DNA of 64,000 nt from positions 54,667-118,666 of the forward strand of contig NW_005201392.1 of NCBI RefSeq assembly GCF_000372725.1, given 5' to 3'. The notes beneath the pieces are model-generated. The model did not search any database, was not told the origin of the DNA, and was given only the letters and a program-made list of their open reading frames with translations. A program made the position numbers and the translations under genes. Shown in pieces: positions 33,701 through 44,890 of this stretch (the stretch's first letter is position 1; each line of letters opens with the position of its first letter). This DNA is from Emiliania huxleyi CCMP1516. Its lineage: Eukaryota > Haptophyta > Isochrysidales > Noelaerhabdaceae.

Positions 33701-36700
33701 TGGACTGCAGCAGCTCCTTTTGCAGCTTGGACTGCGAGATGACCGCGGCGAGCGCGTCGCGCGCCACGGCCACCACCTCCTCGTGCCGCACCGTCAGCGA
33801 CTTGAAGAAGCAGCCGATCATGCGGTGCCGCAGCGCCAAGTGGGGCGGCCCCTTAAGCGCGTCGTACGACAGCGCGGCGGCGAGCAGCTCGATGGCAACC
33901 ACGCGCTGCCGCACCGGCAACGGCACGCCGCGCACGTGCCGCCCGAGCATGCGACCGCGCAGCGACGCCGGCTCGTTGGCGAGCGACCCGCCCCCCGGTG
34001 CTGCGGCCGCCTGCTCGAGAATAAAAAAGGCGTGACTGGGGGCTAGTAGGTATGTAAAAAAGAAATAGCGGGCGGCTGCGGCCGCCTGCTCGCGCGGGTC
34101 GCGAGGGCCGTCGTCCGGCGCCTCGGCCAGGGCGAGGGCCTGGTCGAGCAGCGCGAGGAGGGGGGCGTCGAGCGGGACGAGCCGCGGCGCGGGGGAGGCG
34201 CCTAGGCCAGGACGTGGCACGGACGTGTCGAGGACACGTCCACGACATGTCCTGGACATGTCCTGGAGCGAGCCGCGGCGCGCGCGCGCGCGCGCGCCCG
34301 GGGGGGGGGGGGGGGGGGGCGCCGGAGGGCTGCTCGAGGATGCAGTAGGTGAGCGCCTCGCAGGTCGCCACCTGCGTCACCAGCGGCAGCAGCCGCAGCG
34401 AGCCCGTCAGCAGCGGCAGCACCGCCGCCTCGCGGTGCTCCATCAGCAGAGAGCAAACCGAGCGGCCGAGCAGCTGGCTGAGCTCGCGCAAGCCAGCACG
34501 CGACGCGTCCCGCACGCCCGCGTTCGCGTTGCCCAGCTCGAGGGCGAACCGGTGCGCCAGCGCGGCGGCGGCGGCGTCGGCCTCCTCCTTACCCACGCCG
34601 CCCGCCGCGCCGCCCGCGCTGCCGTCCACACCGCCGTCGCCTCCGCCGTCACCTCCGCCGCCGTCGCCTCCGCCGTCGCCTCCGCCGTCGCCTCCGCCGT
34701 CGCCTCCGCCGTCGCCTCCGCCGTCGCCTGCGCTTGGCCCGTGGCACTTTCGCACAAGCTCGAGCATCAGCTCCCTGGCGGCGTCGAGGTTGTCGGGGTG
34801 CACATCCCCGGAGCCGTCGAGGCAGAGAGAGAGGAGCGCCGTCGCCACCGCAAGCTCGTGCTGCAGCACCCAGCGCGGCTCGCGCCTGCGGAGGTGGTTA
34901 AGTAGTGGTTAATTGAGTGTTTAGCTAATCATGGATTCGTAGCTCGCGCCTGCGGATGAGCTGCGCGATCTCCCCCTATCTCCCCACATCTCCGCCATCT
35001 CTCCCCACATCTCGCGCCTGCGGATGAGCTGCGCCATCTCGAGCACCCCGCACGGCGCCTCGTGCGCGTCCGCGTCGTACGCGGCGTGCGCCAGCTCGCG
35101 GAGGAGGTAGGCGTGCACCTAAGTAGTGCTCGACTCGCGCTCAACTAGCAATGGACTCGCGGGGCGTGCGCCAGCGCGCGGAGGAGAGAGGCGCGCGCCG
35201 CGTCGACCAGCGCGGAGTCCGCGGGGGACGCGGCGAGCGCGTCGAGGTCAGAGAGCAGCGCGGTCAGCATCTGGGACGCGACCGCCACCACATTCCCCGG
35301 CCCGCTGCGCAGCGTCGCCACGAGCGCGTCGACGAGCACGCGCGGCCTCGCCGCCGTTGGGGAAGGCGTCGGCGACGCAGCGGCCGTGGCGCCGAGCGAT
35401 GTGCCCGCGGGGGGCGGCGGCGGCGGCGGGCCGGCGGCGACCGGGTGGAGCGGCGCCGGCGCGTTGAGGAGGAGGAGGGCGGTGTGGCGCGTGAGGCCGC
35501 GCAGAAGGTGCGTCGCCTCGTCGGAAACCTCCGGCCGCGCCGCCGCCGCGTAGAGCCCCTCGGCAACCTCGCGCAGGAACGACTCGTCCCGCGCCGCGCA
35601 CGCCTCCGCCGAGTCCCCGCTACCCACCGGCGGCTCGAGGTACACGCTCCACTCGCACCGGCCCCCCGCGCCGCCCTCTGCCTCGTCCACGTCCATGGGC
35701 GCCGGAGCGGCGGGCGAGGCGGCGGCGGAGGCGGCGGCGGAAGGCGCGGCCGCGGCGGAGGAAGGCGCAGCCGCGGAAGGTGCGGAAGCGGCGGGCGAAG
35801 GCGCGGGCGCGGGTGCGGGCGGCGGCGGCGGCAGCGGCGTGGCGGCGGGCGCAATCAGGCGCGAGACGACGGCGCGGAGGAGGGAGAAGGCGTGGTATGG
35901 CGCGTTCGCACGCGCGTTGGGCGGCGGCCCGTGCCGCAGCAGCGAGAGCGCCCTCGCTACTGCCGGGTCGAGGGGGAGCCGGACCGGACCGCGGTGCGCG
36001 GGCGGCTCGGACGCCGTGGGCGCGACGGCGCCGCCCGCCGCGGGCCTGCAGACAGAGGAAGCGGGCTGGCCGGGGGAGGGGGAGGGGAGGGGGGGGGGGG
36101 GGGGAGTGTGGATGAGATGTGGGGAATGCTCCCCCCCTCTGCGGCTGAGGTGTGGGGAGATCTGGGGAGATCTGGGGAGATGTGGGGAGATGTGGGGAGA
36201 TGTGGGGAGATCTGGGGAGATCTGGGGAGATCTGGGGAGATGCCTCAGCTCGAGGTAGAGGCGCGCGGGCGGCACGCCGCCGGAGTCGACCCCGACGCCG
36301 AGGCTGTGGCCTCCGGCGGTAGGGAGCGGCGCGCCGCTGCTCACGCTCGGCGCCACCTGGAGGCGAAAACAGGCGGGGCGCCGCTGAGAGACCGCCCTCT
36401 GGGCGCCGCTGCGCACGCTTCGCGCGGCTGTGCGCGGCCTCGAAGGGCGGCCGCGTGTGCAGCTCCGTGCGGTTGCGCCCTCCGAGCTTGCCGAGCACGC
36501 GGAGCGCCGTGGGGCCGTAAGGGTAGGGCTGCGGCCGCAGCTGCCGCGTGAGCGCCGCCATGAGGTGGCGCATGTGCGGCCCCATCCGCGGCTGCAGGAA
36601 GTCGGGGTGGAGGTGGTCGACCTGCTCGCGGCAAAGAGGTGTGGAGAGACGCCGTTCACAGCCTCGAGTGTGAGGAGGGGGCGGGGGCGGTCGACGCCCA

Positions 36701-37194
36701 AAACTCGAGCGTGCGCAGCGCGAGCCCGACTTGCTCCGAGGAGGCGCGCAGCGCGTGCCGCACGGGCTCCATCAGCAGGTGCCTAGAGGCGAACCACGCG
36801 CCTCGACACTAGAAGGCGCGCGGGCGGCGCGCCGGCCTCAGCGGCGCGCGCAGGAAGGGCAGCAGCGCGGAGAGGCGCGCGGGCAAGGTGAGGCACAGCT
36901 CCAGAAGCACCTCGCGCAGCGCGCGCGTGCGCGCGCGCGCGTGCGCGTGGATGAGGCCAGGCAGCAGCGACGGCAGCAGGGGCAGGAACTCCTTGTACAA
37001 CGACTCGAACTTGCCGCCGCCGATCGACTTGAAGAGGGCGCGGAGCAGCGAGTAGTAGTGCGCCGGCGTAGGCGAGGCTGACGCGTAGCGCAGCGCCGAG
37101 GTGACGATGGTGGCGAGATGCGGCCTAACTCGCGTGCAGCCTCGGGAGTGGCCTCGGGGCCATCTCGGACAATAGAGAAGGTGTGTGTGTGCGC

Positions 37195-37265
<71 letters not shown>

Positions 37266-40200
37266 TGTGTGTGTGTGACCCGACTCCGGACCTCGGGCCA
37301 TCTCGGCGCCTCTCGGCTAAGGAGATCCTCAGCACGGGCTCGTTCTCCCCATATCTCCCCATATCTCCCCATATCTCGGCTAAGGAGGGCCTCAGCACGG
37401 GCTCGTTCTCCCCATATCTCCCCATATCTCCCCATATCTCGGCTAAGGAGAGACCTCAGCACTGGCTCGTTCTCCCCATATCTCCCCATATCTCCCCATA
37501 TCTCGGCTAAGGAGTGCCTCAGCACGGGCTCGTTCTCCCCATATCTCCCCATATCTCCCCATATCTCGGCTAAGGAGTGCCTCAGCACGGGCTCGTTCTC
37601 GGGGAAGAGGGTGATCGAGCCAAAGACGAGCTTGAAGAGGCGGAGCAGCGTGGCGGCCTCGGCCTCGGGGGCGGCGGAGAGCTCGGGCAGCTTGCCCACG
37701 AGCAAGGAGAGGAGGATCTCGGCGAAGGGGCGCGAGACGTTCGAGTTTGCGAGGAAGTGCTGCAGGATGGTGAGCATGCTGCTGTTTGCGCGCACGCGCT
37801 CGTACAGCGTGGGCATCTGCAGCTCGAAGACTTGCTTGAAGTTGCGCAGGTCGAGGACCTGGATTCGGGTGCTGTGGGGGTAGGGTAGCCGGCTTCGGGT
37901 GCGGTGGGGGTAGGGGAACTGACCGTGAAGACGCCCGCAAAGTAGTCGAGCACCTGCGGGGAGATGTGGGGAGATATGGGGAGATATGGGGAGATGAAGA
38001 CGCCCGCAAAGTAGTCGAGCACCTCCTTCTCTTCCTGCGGGCTCGCGTCGGGCCCCGTCCCGTAGATGACGAAGCAGGGCAGCCCGCTCTTGACCAGCCG
38101 CGCGACGAGGAGGCACTCCTCCTCGCTCATCCCCTTCATGGCCTGCACGCCGGCGAGCGGGTGCGGCTGCATGCGCGAGTTGGAGACGGACCTATTCACG
38201 GCGCATCACTCAGGTAGCTGACCGCGAGCAGGTAGCCGCTCCTCCAGATTGAGGTGGAGGACGGACCAGACCACCGTCTTGACGCCGAGGATCATCGTCT
38301 TGAGCAGCTGCTTGCACTCACGCGTCGAGTCGGCGGCGCTCTTCGTCGAATCAGACGCGAACGGGTCCGACTTGGTCACCTGATGCAGGCAGCCACCCAC
38401 TGACTGCTAGGCGGGATTCGGCGGTCAGTGGCCACCTTGGGTGGCCATCACCGCCACGAGCGGGGAGATATGGGGAGATATGGGGAGATATGGGGAGATA
38501 TGGCCGGCACCGCCACGAGCGCCGCCCGCCGCGCCGCCTCGCCCTCCAACGGCGGCTTGGCGGGCCGCTTGCCCTCCTCGCCCTCAGCCGTCGCGGCGGG
38601 CGGCGTCGCGGCAGTTTGCTTCGCGCCCTCCGCCACGGTGCCGCCCTCAGCCTGCCTTGGGGCCGCGCGGCTGGCGGCGGCGGCCGCCGCCGCCATCGCT
38701 GCCTTCCGCGCGCCCTCCCGCGTCACCTGCTGCGAGCTGTGAATTAACCACTATTACACTCCCTGTCTAAGTAATAGTCCCGCGTCACCTGCTGCGAGCT
38801 GTGAATTAACCACTATTACATTCCCTGTCTAATTAATAGTCCCGCGTCACCTGCTGCGAGCTGTGAATTAACCACTATTACACTCCCTGTCTAATTAATA
38901 GTCCCGCGTCACCTGCTGCGAGCTGTGAATTAACCACGATTACATTCCCGGTCTAATTAATAGTCCCGCGTCACCTGCTGCGAGCTGTGAATTAACCACT
39001 ATTACATTCCCTGTCTAATTAATAGTCCCGCGTCACCTGCTGCGAGCTGTGAATTAACCACTATTACCTTCCCTGTCTAATTAATAGTCCCGCGTCACCT
39101 GCTGCGAGCTGTGAATTAACCACTATTACATTCCCTGTCTAATTAATAGTCCCGCGTCACCTGCTGCGAGCTGTGAATTAACCACTATTACCTTCCCTGT
39201 CTAATTAATAGTCCCGCGTCACCTGCTGCGAGCTGTGAATTAACCACGATTACATTCCCTGTCTAATTAATAGTCCCGCGTCACCTGCTGCGAGCGCGCT
39301 GTCTTGTCGGCCTCCTTGGCGGCGGCCGCCTCGTCGCGCGCCACGAGAAGCTTGGGGATCTGCTCCTTGAGCGTGGTAAACTTGAAGACGAGCGTGTGCA
39401 GGATGCGCACGAGCAGCGCGCGCGCCTCGACGTCGTTCTTGTGGAAGATTGCCTACGGATGTGGAAGCAGCTCTGAAGTCGTCACGCCTCAAGACGGTTG
39501 CCCCTCGCCGCTCTTGTGGCAAGTGTCCTCGACGAGGTTGAGCAGCAGCCGCACCGACGTGATCTGGATCGCCAGCGGCAGCGAGGCGTCGTGGATGTGG
39601 CACGAAAACAAGTGAACGACGCGCGAGAGGTGCTTGATGCCGAGCTCGCCGCGCACGTGGTGGACCTAGCTCGTACCTCACTCGGTGTCACGCCGGAGCG
39701 GCGAGGCGCGAGCTCGCCCCGCGCGAGGGCGGACCAGGTCGGCGAGCGTGCTGCAGGCGAGCGGCCGCAGCGCCTAGTACCATACCTCCCGAGGATCGAA
39801 CCCCGTGTGGGTTCAGTCCCGTGGGTGGTGCGGTATAGCAGCGGCCTCGTGCGAGGTGCGCAGCGAGGTAGGGCCGGCACCGACCAGCACGTTCTCGTCA
39901 AGCAGCACGTCCACCTGCGAGAGGGGGGGAGATGGGGGGAGATGGGGGGAGATGGGGGGAGATGGGGGGAATGATGGGGAGCTGTAGCTGTGGGGAGAAG
40001 TGGGGAGAGATGGGGAGATGTGGGGAGATGAGTGGAGATGAGGGGAGATGAGGGGGGCAGCACGTCCCACCTGCGAGAAGAAGCCGACGCGGAAGTCCGT
40101 GGCGAGGATGTGCCTCGTGGCGACCAGGATGTCCTTGCGGATCGCCGCAGCCTGTTCATTGATGTCAACTGTAGTCATTGCCTGTGAATGAGGATGTTGT

Positions 40201-42420
40201 CCTTGCGGCTCGCCGCAGCCTCGGGCGGGCAAGTCAGCAGCAGCTGGATGACGCACTTTGGGATAGACTCCTGGTAAGAGCGCATAAAGTCGGCAAACGC
40301 GCGCAGCAAGTAGGTGAGGAAGGAGAGCGTCTTGACTTGCGCCGCCATGAAGTCCGTCGCCGCCGTCCGGTGCTTGAGCAGCGCGCGCTGCGGCGTGCGA
40401 AGCGCGAGAGCCTGGACCATCAGCGGGATGAGAGCCTAGGGACATGTCTCGGACAAGTCGTGGACGTGTCTTGGACCTGTCCCTCGCCCTGTCGAAGCCC
40501 CGTCGCCTATGGACACGCCTCGGACGCGTCTCGGACACGTCACGGACGCACGGCGCCAACTCAGCGGCCGTCGGGACCGGGATGGTGGTCTGTATGTAGC
40601 GCGGGTAGAGCTGGAAGAGCAGCATCACAATCAGCGGGCACTCGGTGAGCACCTTGAACGACTCCGTCGACCGGATCAGCACACCTGACGGCGGGCGCGG
40701 CGACGCCGCGACGACGCTCGCCGCCGCCGCCGCCGGCGCCGACCCCTCTGCAGCGGCCGTCGCCGACACGGCGAGCGGCGTCGCGGTGGCGTCGCCGCCC
40801 GCCAGCGCGCTCGCCGCCGAGTCGGGCCGCCGCGCGACGCACGCAGACACGGGCGCGACCGCGGCGGCCGCCGCAGCGCTACTGCCCACAGACACTGCCG
40901 ACTCCTGGCGACTCAGCACACCGCTCACCATCGCCTGCTGCGACGACGCGGCGGCCGCCGCCGCCGCGGCCGCGCGCGCCTGCTCCCGCGCCTGCGCCGC
41001 CGCCGAGTTGGCCTGCTGCGACTAGGAAGTGTCTGGGAAGTGTCTAGGAGGTGTCTAGGAAGTGTCTAGGAGTTTGCCTGCTGCGACTGCGCGGCGAGCG
41101 TCTGCGCTCGCGCCTGCGCGTCCCTCGCCGCCTGCGCCGCCTGCTGCGCTTGTGCTTGGTGCGCCTGCGTCGGCTGCGCCTGGGCGATGGAGGCGCACTG
41201 CTGCGCCTGCTGCGCGCGCGCCTGCGCCTGCTGCTGCGCCTGCAGTGTCGCCTGAACCAGCTGTTGGTGCCGCGCCTGCGCCTGCTGGACGCGCGCCTGC
41301 GCCTGCTCGGCTGCGTGCTGCTGCTCCGTCCGCGGGATGCCGGGGCCGGCGGAGGCCGCGCTCTCCTTGTCGGAGAAGAGGAGGGCCACGGTGTTGGGCA
41401 GGCCTCTGTAAATGCGCTCGACAAACTTGAGGAAGGGCTGCACCTGTATACACGTAGAATGCAGCGGGGGGAGGGGCGGGGGGAGGGGGTCGGAGGAAGG
41501 GGGCGGGGAGGGGCGGGGGGAGGGTCGAGGAAGGGTCGGGGAAGGGTCGGGGACGCTTCCCAAGAGGCTCCGGGCGGGGGGGCGCGCGATGTCTCGGAGC
41601 CGGGCGGCGGCGGAGGTAAGAGGTGGCTGTTGGGAGGGCGGCGGAGAGGGGGAGGCGGCGGTGGAGAGGGGGGCGAGGGCGGTGGCGAGGGGAGCGGGGT
41701 GGGGGGTGGGGGGTGGGGGGGGGTGAGGGGGAGGCGGGTGGTGGTGGTGAATGTGCGGAGGCGTCGGGGGCGGAGGCGAGGGGCGGCGGAGGGGGCGGAG
41801 GAATGGGCGTGGAGGGAGGAGGCGGGTGGGGATGGGTGCTGGGGAGAGGGCGGTGGGCGGGGAAGCGGCGGTGGAGGGGGCAGAGGAAAGGGGGAGCGGA
41901 GGGTAAAGAGGCGGGAATGGGGGGAAAGGGGGGGGGGGGGGTCGAGGGGCGGGAGGCGGCGGCGAAGGGGTCGCGGGGACGAGGCGGGGCGGGTCACGCG
42001 CGGCGGCGGCCACGGACAGACCTCGCGCTCGAGCGTCGGGCGAAAGTTCTTGTGGAGGTCGAAGATTATGCGGAGGCAGATGACTGCGTTCTCCTCGTTG
42101 TCTGTCTCGAGCAGCTTCATGCAGAGCGAGAGCATCATCGGCACGTGCGGCCGCAGCGTCTCGTTGTTTGGGAGCCGGTTGAGCACCTCGAGCAGCATGT
42201 TGCGCACCTTCTGCTCCGGGCCCTCTGAGAACTGCGGCGTGCCCTCGGACAGAAGCTGGTAGAAGGCGGGGAACAGGTGGCGCAGGAAGTTGCCATACTC
42301 GGCCGTGTGCACAATCTCGATCGAGTCGCGCATCTCCATGACGAGCTGCTGCCGCTGCTGCAAATTCTCCGCGCGCAGCAGGCGCGTGGCGTGCGCCTCA
42401 AAGTTGTTTGTGATCAGCAT
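25423..42420 (-). CDS. TRRAP: TRRAP/Tra1, scaffold subunit of SAGA and NuA4 acetyltransferase complexes
   Basis: More than twenty exons give a ~3,500-residue protein. The N-terminus MLITNNFEAHATRLL (ATG 42420) leads into TDNEENAVICLRIIFDLHK; then EEKEVLDYFAGVF (38030), FKLVFGSITLF (37650), LLRALFKSIGGGKFESLY (37000), VLGKLGGRNRTEL (36480), ILTPALPSR and IVVEEGHSLPQL (32180), all matching TRRAP in order. The FAT region spans roughly 29500-27500. The PI3K-like domain (26500-25800) has no recognisable DxxxxN or DFG, as expected for this pseudokinase. The end ALTRQPPAWQAWL is a FATC tail. The family is a HEAT-repeat scaffold that binds activators. Ala/Pro/Gln-rich insertions are common. Many introns start with a copy of the next exon's start; several use GC donors. 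Identity is secure; some junctions are not. Confidence 0.92.
29064..29165 (-). repeat. TRRAP intron with pure AT core between 28-nt coding duplications
   Basis: Copies at 29064-29091 and 29138-29165 are identical and encode LEQYGAWQA. The 46 nt between them is nearly all A and T. AG|GC inside the duplicated stretch allows a GC-AG intron that restores EQYGAWQAAQDAY. Confidence 0.85.
34000..34092 (-). repeat. TRRAP intron with 18-nt flanking coding duplication, open in frame
   Basis: Copies at 34000-34017 and 34075-34092 are identical. The 75-nt unit contains no stop in the coding frame, so retention would add 25 residues. The duplicated stretch contains AG|GC, giving a GC-AG intron. Confidence 0.75.
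37182..37278. repeat. (GTGC)n microsatellite in TRRAP intron
   Basis: About 20 units of GTGC followed by (GT)n, lying in the intron between the exons encoding VFGSITLF and ALRYASASPTP. Confidence 0.95.
37312..37604 (-). repeat. Five tandem copies of exon fragment plus minisatellite at 63-bp spacing
   Basis: CTCGGCTAAGGAG occurs at about 37312, 37375, 37438, 37502 and 37565. Each unit has the coding fragment for ENEPVLR followed by three 10-bp GGGGAGATAT units. The period is 63 bp, with one 64. On the minus strand the first units stay open in frame, so some could be translated. Confidence 0.9.
37926..38024 (-). repeat. TRRAP intron flanked by identical 30-nt coding duplications
   Basis: Copies 37926-37955 and 37995-38024 are identical and encode VLDYFAGVF. 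The core is four units of GGGGAGATAT type. The minus-strand intron begins GTGCTCGAC and ends CCCGCAG before the same GTGCTCGAC. Confidence 0.9.
38717..39294 (-). repeat. Ten copies of a 20-nt coding fragment at exact 62-bp spacing
   Basis: CCCGCGTCACCTGCTGCGAG occurs at 38717, 38779, 38841, 38903, 38965, 39027, 39089, 39151, 39213 and 39275. The nine 42-nt spacers are nearly identical and AT-rich. On the minus strand every unit carries CAGCAG|GTGACGCGGG, so each could act as an acceptor and as a donor. The array fills one TRRAP intron. Confidence 0.95.
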
Positions 42421-44015
42421 GGCGGCTTCGCGTCCGGCGCGTGAGTCAGGCGCGCAAAGCGCCGGCCGCGCTCCTCGCGCTCACCGGCGTGGAGAGCAAC
42501 CTGCTTGACAAGAGAGAATTTTTGGTCCCTCGGTGCGCTTATCAGCTCCGCGGCGTGCCGTTCTCCCATCCCTCCCTTGGGTTGTGTGTTTTCTTTCTTT
42601 TAGCTCCCCGGCCCTGGATGTGAGGTTGAACGCATGCGTTTCACTTTCAGAAACGGTCTCGCAGCGGCAGGCCATGCGTCGTCTCGGTTTCTTCTTCCTC
42701 CCAGCACCCAGGGGCACCACCGGGGCGGGTGCTTGCCACATGCCAAGAGTGAGTGGCGCAGTGAAGAGAAGCTCGTGAGCAGGGAGAGCAAGATCCTATC
42801 TAGAGTGGCGGCCACTTGTCATCGCACTGAAAACGGCAGCTTTGCAGCCGGACGTAAGGAAGGTGAGCTTTCCAGGGGGCGTGTGGAAGCAGCCGCTCGA
42901 TCCGGTGGCGGTGGATGTACTCGAGTAGCGTATGGCGTGCGAATAATTAATACGCGCATGCCGATTGGCGCACGTCTCTCCCGGGCTGAGCGGAGCCGCC
43001 CATGTGCAAGGGTGCTGCGAGAGTGGCCGTCCGGCCTGACTCCAGGGAAGCACCGTGGCAACAGAGCCGCGACGCAAGGGCGAGTCAATAGCCGACCCGG
43101 ATCGCACCCGGTGGACGGGAGGCACCCCCTCTCCAACACACATCCTGCAGCTTTGATCCGAAAGCACATCGCCGCCGTCGGCGCTCCGTCGCCACCTTGA
43201 GCTCTCGGCCCCGCTCGAGCCCGGATCGGCTGCCGCCAACACTCGAGATCGCCGGACTACCGATCGCCACCCCCGACCCCACCCGTCGTCATGGTGGGTA
43301 GTAGCGGCGCCACGGCCGTGATTGCGAACACTGCGCGGGAGGAGAGAGCGCGAACCCTCAGTCTTGACTCCGAGCCTCGACGCTCAGAGCGAGAGGGCTC
43401 GGTAATACCCGGTACGACTTTTTTGGGCAAGGCGTCTATTTATATTACCCAAAAGCTAGGCTACACAACGCCCTCTATGTTGGGTCAAGGCGTCTATTCG
43501 GTGCTCTGCACGTTAGAGCGTGCGGCAGGCGTGCGGCAGGCACCTGCCGGACGCAAATGGGGCCGCCTGGTGGCCTCCGAGCGCCAGCCGAAGCAACCCT
43601 CGTCGTGCCCCGACACCCCCCCGACTCATGATGTGCCGCTCTTGCCTGTGTGGCCGCTGACGGCGGGACCCCGTGCGCGGCTGCGCCGCAATCTCGTCAC
43701 TGCCGTCGTCACACCTGTCCACAGATGCGACGGGTGCCTGTCCGACCGCGACAAACAGGCCTCGTTGCGGATCGCCAGCCCGCCCGTTGCCTCCGCAGAC
43801 GCCCAGCTAGCCGAATCGTCGTTACCTTCCGCAGACCGACTTCGCGAGCGAGCGGGCGCGTTCTAGATGACGGTCACGCCCAACTCACCGGCCTTGTGGC
43901 CTGAAACCGATTCTGAGCCCTGCCTCCCCCGAGCGGGTATGGCCGCTGCCCGGCGGCCCGCGGTACGATTCGGTCCCGCCACCTCCCCGCCGTCCCGGTT
44001 CCCGCAGGTGAATTA
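42421..44015. other. Intergenic region upstream of TRRAP
   Basis: Besides the introner-like copy C, it holds a partial repeat of CAAGGCGTCTATT (43428, 43487). Long open frames (42634-43200, 43291-43866) lack domains and have the composition expected of random GC-rich DNA. I see no supported gene. Confidence 0.5.
42550..42614 (+). mobile_element. Introner-like element copy C with probable 10-bp target-site duplication
   Basis: AGCTCCGCGG on the left and AGCTCCCCGG on the right (one mismatch) bracket CGTGCCGTTCTCCCATCC...(TTTC)nTTTT. The right duplication begins with AG, so GT...TTTTAG forms an intron-like unit in which the target supplies the acceptor, as in copy A. It lies about 130 bp upstream of the TRRAP start. 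Confidence 0.7.
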
Positions 44016-44029
44016 ATGCGAGTTCGCCA

Positions 44030-44880
44030 CCCTCCTCGCCGCCCTCTCCGCCACTGTCGCCTCCGCGCTCTCCTCAGCCGTCGCCGCCGCCCTCGCCTCC
44101 ACCGCCCTCTCCGCCACCCTCCCCGCGGCCTTCTCCACCGCCCTCTCCGCCGCTCTCTCCTCCGCCGTCGCCGCCGCCCTCGCCGCTGCCGTTGCCGCCG
44201 CACTCCTCCCCGCTGCCGCCCTCACCCTCCCCGCCGTGCCGTCGGTCTCGCCGTCGCCTTCTTCCGTGTCGCTGTCGCCGCTCCGCCGTCCGTGTCGCCG
44301 TCGCCGCCTCGGATCCGTCCGTGTCGCCTTCGCCGCCTCCGTCCGTGTCGCCTTCGCCGCCTCCGTCCGTGTCGCCGTCGCCGCTGCCTTCCTCCGTCTC
44401 GCCCTCCCCGCAGCAAGCTCGCTTGCCGTCGCCGTCGCCGCCATCGGTCTCGCTTTCGCCGCCTCCGTCCGTGTCGCCGTCGCCGCCTCCGTCCGTGTCG
44501 CCGTCGCCGCCTCCGTCCGTGTCGCCGTCGCCGCTGCCTTCCTCCGTCTCGCCCTCCCCGCAGCAAGCTCGCTTGCCGTCGCCGTCGCAGCCATCGGTCT
44601 CGCTTTCGCCGCCTCCGTCCGTGTCGCCGTCGCCGCCTCCGTCCGTGTCGCCGTCGCCGCCTCCGTCCGTGTCGCCGTCGCCGCTGCCTTCCTCCGTCTC
44701 GCCCTCCCCGCAGCAAGCTCGCTTGCCGTCGCCGTCGCCGCCATCGGTCTCGCTTTCGCCGCCTCCGTCCGTGTCGCCGTCGCCGCCTCCGCCGTCGGAT
44801 TCGCCTTTGTCGCCTGCTCCGTCCGTGTCGCCCTCGCCGCCGTCACATTTCGGCATATACACAGTTTCCACATGTGCAAG
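44030..44880 (+). repeat. Ser-Pro coding-like repeat array with 150-bp higher-order period
   Basis: GCCGTCGCCGCCTCCGTCC units (18-24 bp) are organised into a 150-bp higher-order repeat beginning at 44388, 44538 and 44688. On the plus strand one frame gives (SPSPPPSV)n with the spacer QQARLPSPS and ends at 44890. It resembles the Hyp-rich wall or scale glycoproteins of algae. Other frames on both strands are also open, so coding is not proved. No clear start or signal peptide was found. Confidence 0.5.
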
Positions 44881-44890
44881 TTCTTCTTGA

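Noticed and set aside
37926..38024. Coding duplications as assembly errors
   Set aside because: The same arrangement occurs in at least a dozen introns of several genes with matching splice signals and different cores, which a random assembly fault would not give.
38717..39294. CRISPR-like array (regular 20-nt repeats with 42-nt spacers)
   Set aside because: The spacers are nearly identical to each other and the unit sits in a eukaryotic intron; it is a tandem intron expansion.
39780..39840. GGTTCGATCC-like B-box suggesting a tRNA gene on the minus strand
   Set aside because: No A box, no acceptor stem and no convincing T-stem pairing; the stretch is an intron of TRRAP.
42634..43866. Long open frames (188 and 191 codons) upstream of TRRAP
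   Set aside because: Arg/Ala/Gly-rich composition typical of chance frames in GC-rich DNA; no domains, no splice-consistent extension.
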